Origin: Chondrosia reniformis
Taxonomy: Eukaryota; Porifera; Demospongiae; Chondrillida; Chondrillidae
Direction: 5' to 3'
DNA length: 64,000 bases
Assembly: GCA_947172415.1 (NCBI GenBank)
Contig: OX359195.1
Coordinates: 5,493,501 to 5,557,500 of the forward strand
Positions 61,011 through 64,000 of this stretch are shown here, one piece after another (the stretch's first letter is position 1; every line of letters begins with the position of its first letter). The notes under the pieces are model-generated. The model worked only from the letters and a program-made list of their open reading frames with translations. It made no database searches and was not told the DNA's origin. The position numbers were made by a program, and so were the translations under genes.

Positions 61011-63538
61011 TCATATGTATGTACGTATATAGCTGTGACTTCAGTATCCCATACACTCCTTAAACAGGATGTCTGACAATAATCACCACAAAGCATATAC
61101 AGATAGATACATAACACTACTACAGCTAGGTGTAATTACAAAATGCCTTATAGAGCCAAATTGTAGATTAAGCATTACATCATGAAGCCACAAAACACCT
61201 CCTCACCCCCTCACTACCAGACCACCTTCCTTTCCCAGGATTTGGAGTATATTATTCAAACTACAATATCGAGGTTGCTATGACAACCTACCAATCTGTT
61301 CTGCTCCCATTTCAAAGTGTATTTAAACTATGTACTTAGGTTGTTGAAATAAAAACATTTTAACTGGCTATATCATAATTGTCAATGAGTTTATGCAAAA
61401 CTTTTGACAGAAAACAACTTAGCTCCAAATAACAAGACTCAAACGATCCGAAGTAGTCATTAACTGTTATATTATTCTCTACATACAATGGAAATAATTC
61501 TTTTATACAACAACTCCAAGACCAATTGATTCCCTAAAATGAATTCATCAATATACTCCCTTATAAGGCTGTTCCACTTAGCAATATATGTCATTGATGC
61601 TCACATACGTATCTAGTACATACACTGTGTTAGCAAATAAATATTATATACGAAGTAAATAAAAAGTTAACAAACCATGAAAATTCAATTTTATATGTAT
61701 AAAAAGGTCACCAATTAAGTTCCCACGTTTATGAAGAAATACATGTGTTTCATATAGAGCAACTCCTACTATATACAATAAAGGTATACAAGGAATCACA
61801 AAATCTTCAATGTATAGAGATATGTATAACTGTATTAAACACACCATTTCCTCATTAACACACTCTCCTTCTCACCTGGAGGTGAGAGAGTGATCTGGCT
61901 ACGTGAGACTAGCCACATACCAGTGTTATGAATATAACAAGACAAGTGAATTTAACATGAAATTTTGTGACAATCGATAGAGAAATAACTATCTCTCTAG
62001 CATTCACAAACATAAAATGGTGAAACTAAATACGTAAGTGTATATGTGCATACGTACATACAGTAGGTATATACTAAACACTTGCACATACTGTAAATGT
62101 TTTAGGCACAAAACAAAAGTTAGACCTGCATACATAAGTAAGAGCTAATAATAATACTTACATAAGACATACGTATGTATAATATATAATAAGATACATA
62201 CACACATACATAGGGTATTGTATATATTTATTTATTGTATTTATTATGTATGCATAAATAAAATACATTTATGTTGCACTTAATAAATGTGAAAATTGGG
62301 CTTCATAGTATAATCTGCCAACTCATTAGCCTAAAAATGCCTGAAACAATTTACCGGATGAAGTGGAGTGCACTGTATGTATACAATATACATAAGGTAT
62401 TGTATATATGTACGTACGTATAATTATATACGTATATATATGGTATTTTGTAGCTTGCACAGTATGTATACAACATACATAGGTATGTATATCTATCACA
62501 TATAGCAGTAGGAATTGGACAAGTGTGTGTTCTAGCATTTACATTTGATCCTTTGAATAATAGAAATTAAATGAAATTACAGTGGCATTCAGCTTAAAGA
62601 TGTTAAATAATAATCTTTAACTAAGTAAAGCATTCAGAGTCCACATATCATTAAGCAACTATGTAACTACTTTACAAAGCCATTATCATCATCACCATTT
62701 GACTCTAGATTTTTGGGATAACATCTCCTACTTTCTGTTATATATCCATGTTTGATACCAAACTATATGGATATGCTGGGGTTATAATACAGATAATCAG
62801 GCCATCTTTAGACTATAAATGTAACACATTTGCATGATAAAAATGGTGTGAACACTGTAGTTCCTCCTAACAGCTGCACTTGCAGGAGTCAACAAGTCTG
62901 ACACGCTTAGGTTGGTGTACCTGTTCCAAACAATGGGTTTGTGCAAGGCCAATAAATGAGGAAATAGCTTTCGTGGACTTTGCAGATGCACCATTAAATT
63001 AACCGCACACACAAGCAGTCTGTATAGGAAACACTGTTAGCCGCTTCCTTATATCTGTGGCAGCGGTTAGCACAACATTAGGATACAGAAACAGTGTCAG
63101 TAGGAACAGACTAACACTCTCCTTCATTGCACCAATGATAAATAATTACAGCCCCCTCAGGAAAGGTAAAACCAACTAGTGGATAGGTCAATTCATGTAG
63201 AACAAAGTGAGCACTCAACCAAATTAGAGATGAAATGTGAACACTGGTTCGAACATAATTCTGCATGATGCTAACACATCACTAACTAGGTAGCTCCAAT
63301 ATAGCTCCCCGACCCAAACAACTCCATTCTCCTCTAAGAAGTGCCATCCGCACATTAAGTACATAAATAAATAACGCTCTACATAATACAGACATACATT
63401 TAACCGCTAGTTACCTCCCCTCTACCCACAGAAGACACTTGTGGGCATGTTTGTCAGCTTCAGATTGAAACATAACGGTTAGCTATTATGTATGTCGTAT
63501 GAGAGTGAACAGCTAGTGAACGCAATATATCCAATTCG

Positions 63539-63742
63539 TCACAGATGGGTTACGAATGTGCACGATAACGGCTTCTGGTCTACTGGGTGACCCTTCCGAA
63601 GTTCTTCGTCGAGTTTCCCATGGTCGAATGCCCAGCGGCCGACAGATTCACAATGATATGGCAGTACTGTCTGAAGAATTATGTGCACCATGAAGTGTTG
63701 ATGTTGTAAACACTTTCGTGTGAAGTTTCTTAAATCTTTCAT
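63539..63742. other. GC-richer island with overlapping short open frames
   Basis: The segment has more CpG than its surroundings. The minus strand is open for 67 codons (VGRWAFDHGKLDEELRKGHP) and the plus strand for about 45 from an ATG (ITASGLLGDPSEVLRRVSHG). Neither is recognised. It may be a first exon with promoter, possibly the 5' end of RIPOR or of a gene beyond the window. Confidence 0.3.
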
Positions 63743-64000
63743 ACAGAATTCCGTTAATAAGCCTTACAATTTTCACACAATAAGTACAGGCGCCAATATC
63801 CTCAACACTTCACACATACGACTACTTCAATCCACCACCCTTAAGCCATTGGTTATAATTTTTTTATACATTCGACCTCTTTATACATAATACTTCACAT
63901 ATAAACAATTGACTAACCTTAGGATTAAACTTCGACTGTTTGGCAATCCGACGTCTAGTTGTAATCGAAGAAGAGGCGTACGAGCGCACAAATTTCCTTT

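Larger units (their letters stand above)
50740..63538. other. 12.8-kb region without recognised coding genes
   Basis: AT-rich with stops in all frames; no frame above about 120 codons outside repeats. It holds R1 repeats (50766-50850, 55070-55160, 56430-56490, 58070-58140, 60815-61010), two minisatellites and TACGTA-rich simple sequence. Because RIPOR exon 1 is preceded by an acceptor, some 5' non-coding RIPOR sequence should lie here. A short frame around 55978-56100 (CPLGQTKEQLQDLRGEFEER) and one at 56530-56736 look faintly protein-like but were not recognised. Confidence 0.5.

Overview
This is animal nuclear DNA, most likely from a sponge (probably a demosponge). It is AT-rich. Genes are split by many short introns, often 60-300 bp, with GT..AG borders and consistent phases. 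The identified products are metazoan: membrane-anchored collagens, a six-helix TRP channel, a RIPOR/FAM65 protein and GHITM/TMBIM5. The sponge assignment is inference from compactness, base composition and gene content. All exon models below were joined by eye from splice sites and reading phase; no alignment was run.

Layout: 1.7-7.4 kb holds two tandem genes for type II membrane collagens. 7.9-12.9 kb holds a divergent pair, an SFR1/Mei5-like recombination protein (-) and mitochondrial GHITM (+), with start codons only 38 bp apart. 12.7-44.9 kb is one large tandem duplication whose unit is [GHITM last exon - TRP channel - 3' half of RIPOR]. Copy 2 (33926-44876, 11 kb) keeps a full TRP gene. 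Copy 1 (12725-33924, 21 kb) keeps only the two ends of TRP; its middle is replaced by about 14 kb holding two sulfotransferase-like genes (one with an in-frame stop), a MITE, a Ngaro/DIRS-type tyrosine-recombinase retrotransposon broken by a TTAA-flanked piggyBac-like insert (itself probably hosting another element), and a decayed LINE. 41.6-50.7 kb is a complete RIPOR gene (21 coding exons, 994 codons). 50.8-63.5 kb has no recognisable gene, only repeats, and may be 5' non-coding RIPOR sequence or intergenic DNA.

Strongest observations: the two-copy segmental duplication with reciprocal decay of TRP; a 27-bp minisatellite in GHITM that multiplies a splice acceptor eight times in frame; three-level transposon nesting with a spliceosomal intron in the retroelement gag; a perfect 35-bp-arm hairpin in an intron; and a bidirectional promoter in which both start codons sit in the same AAAATGGCG word.
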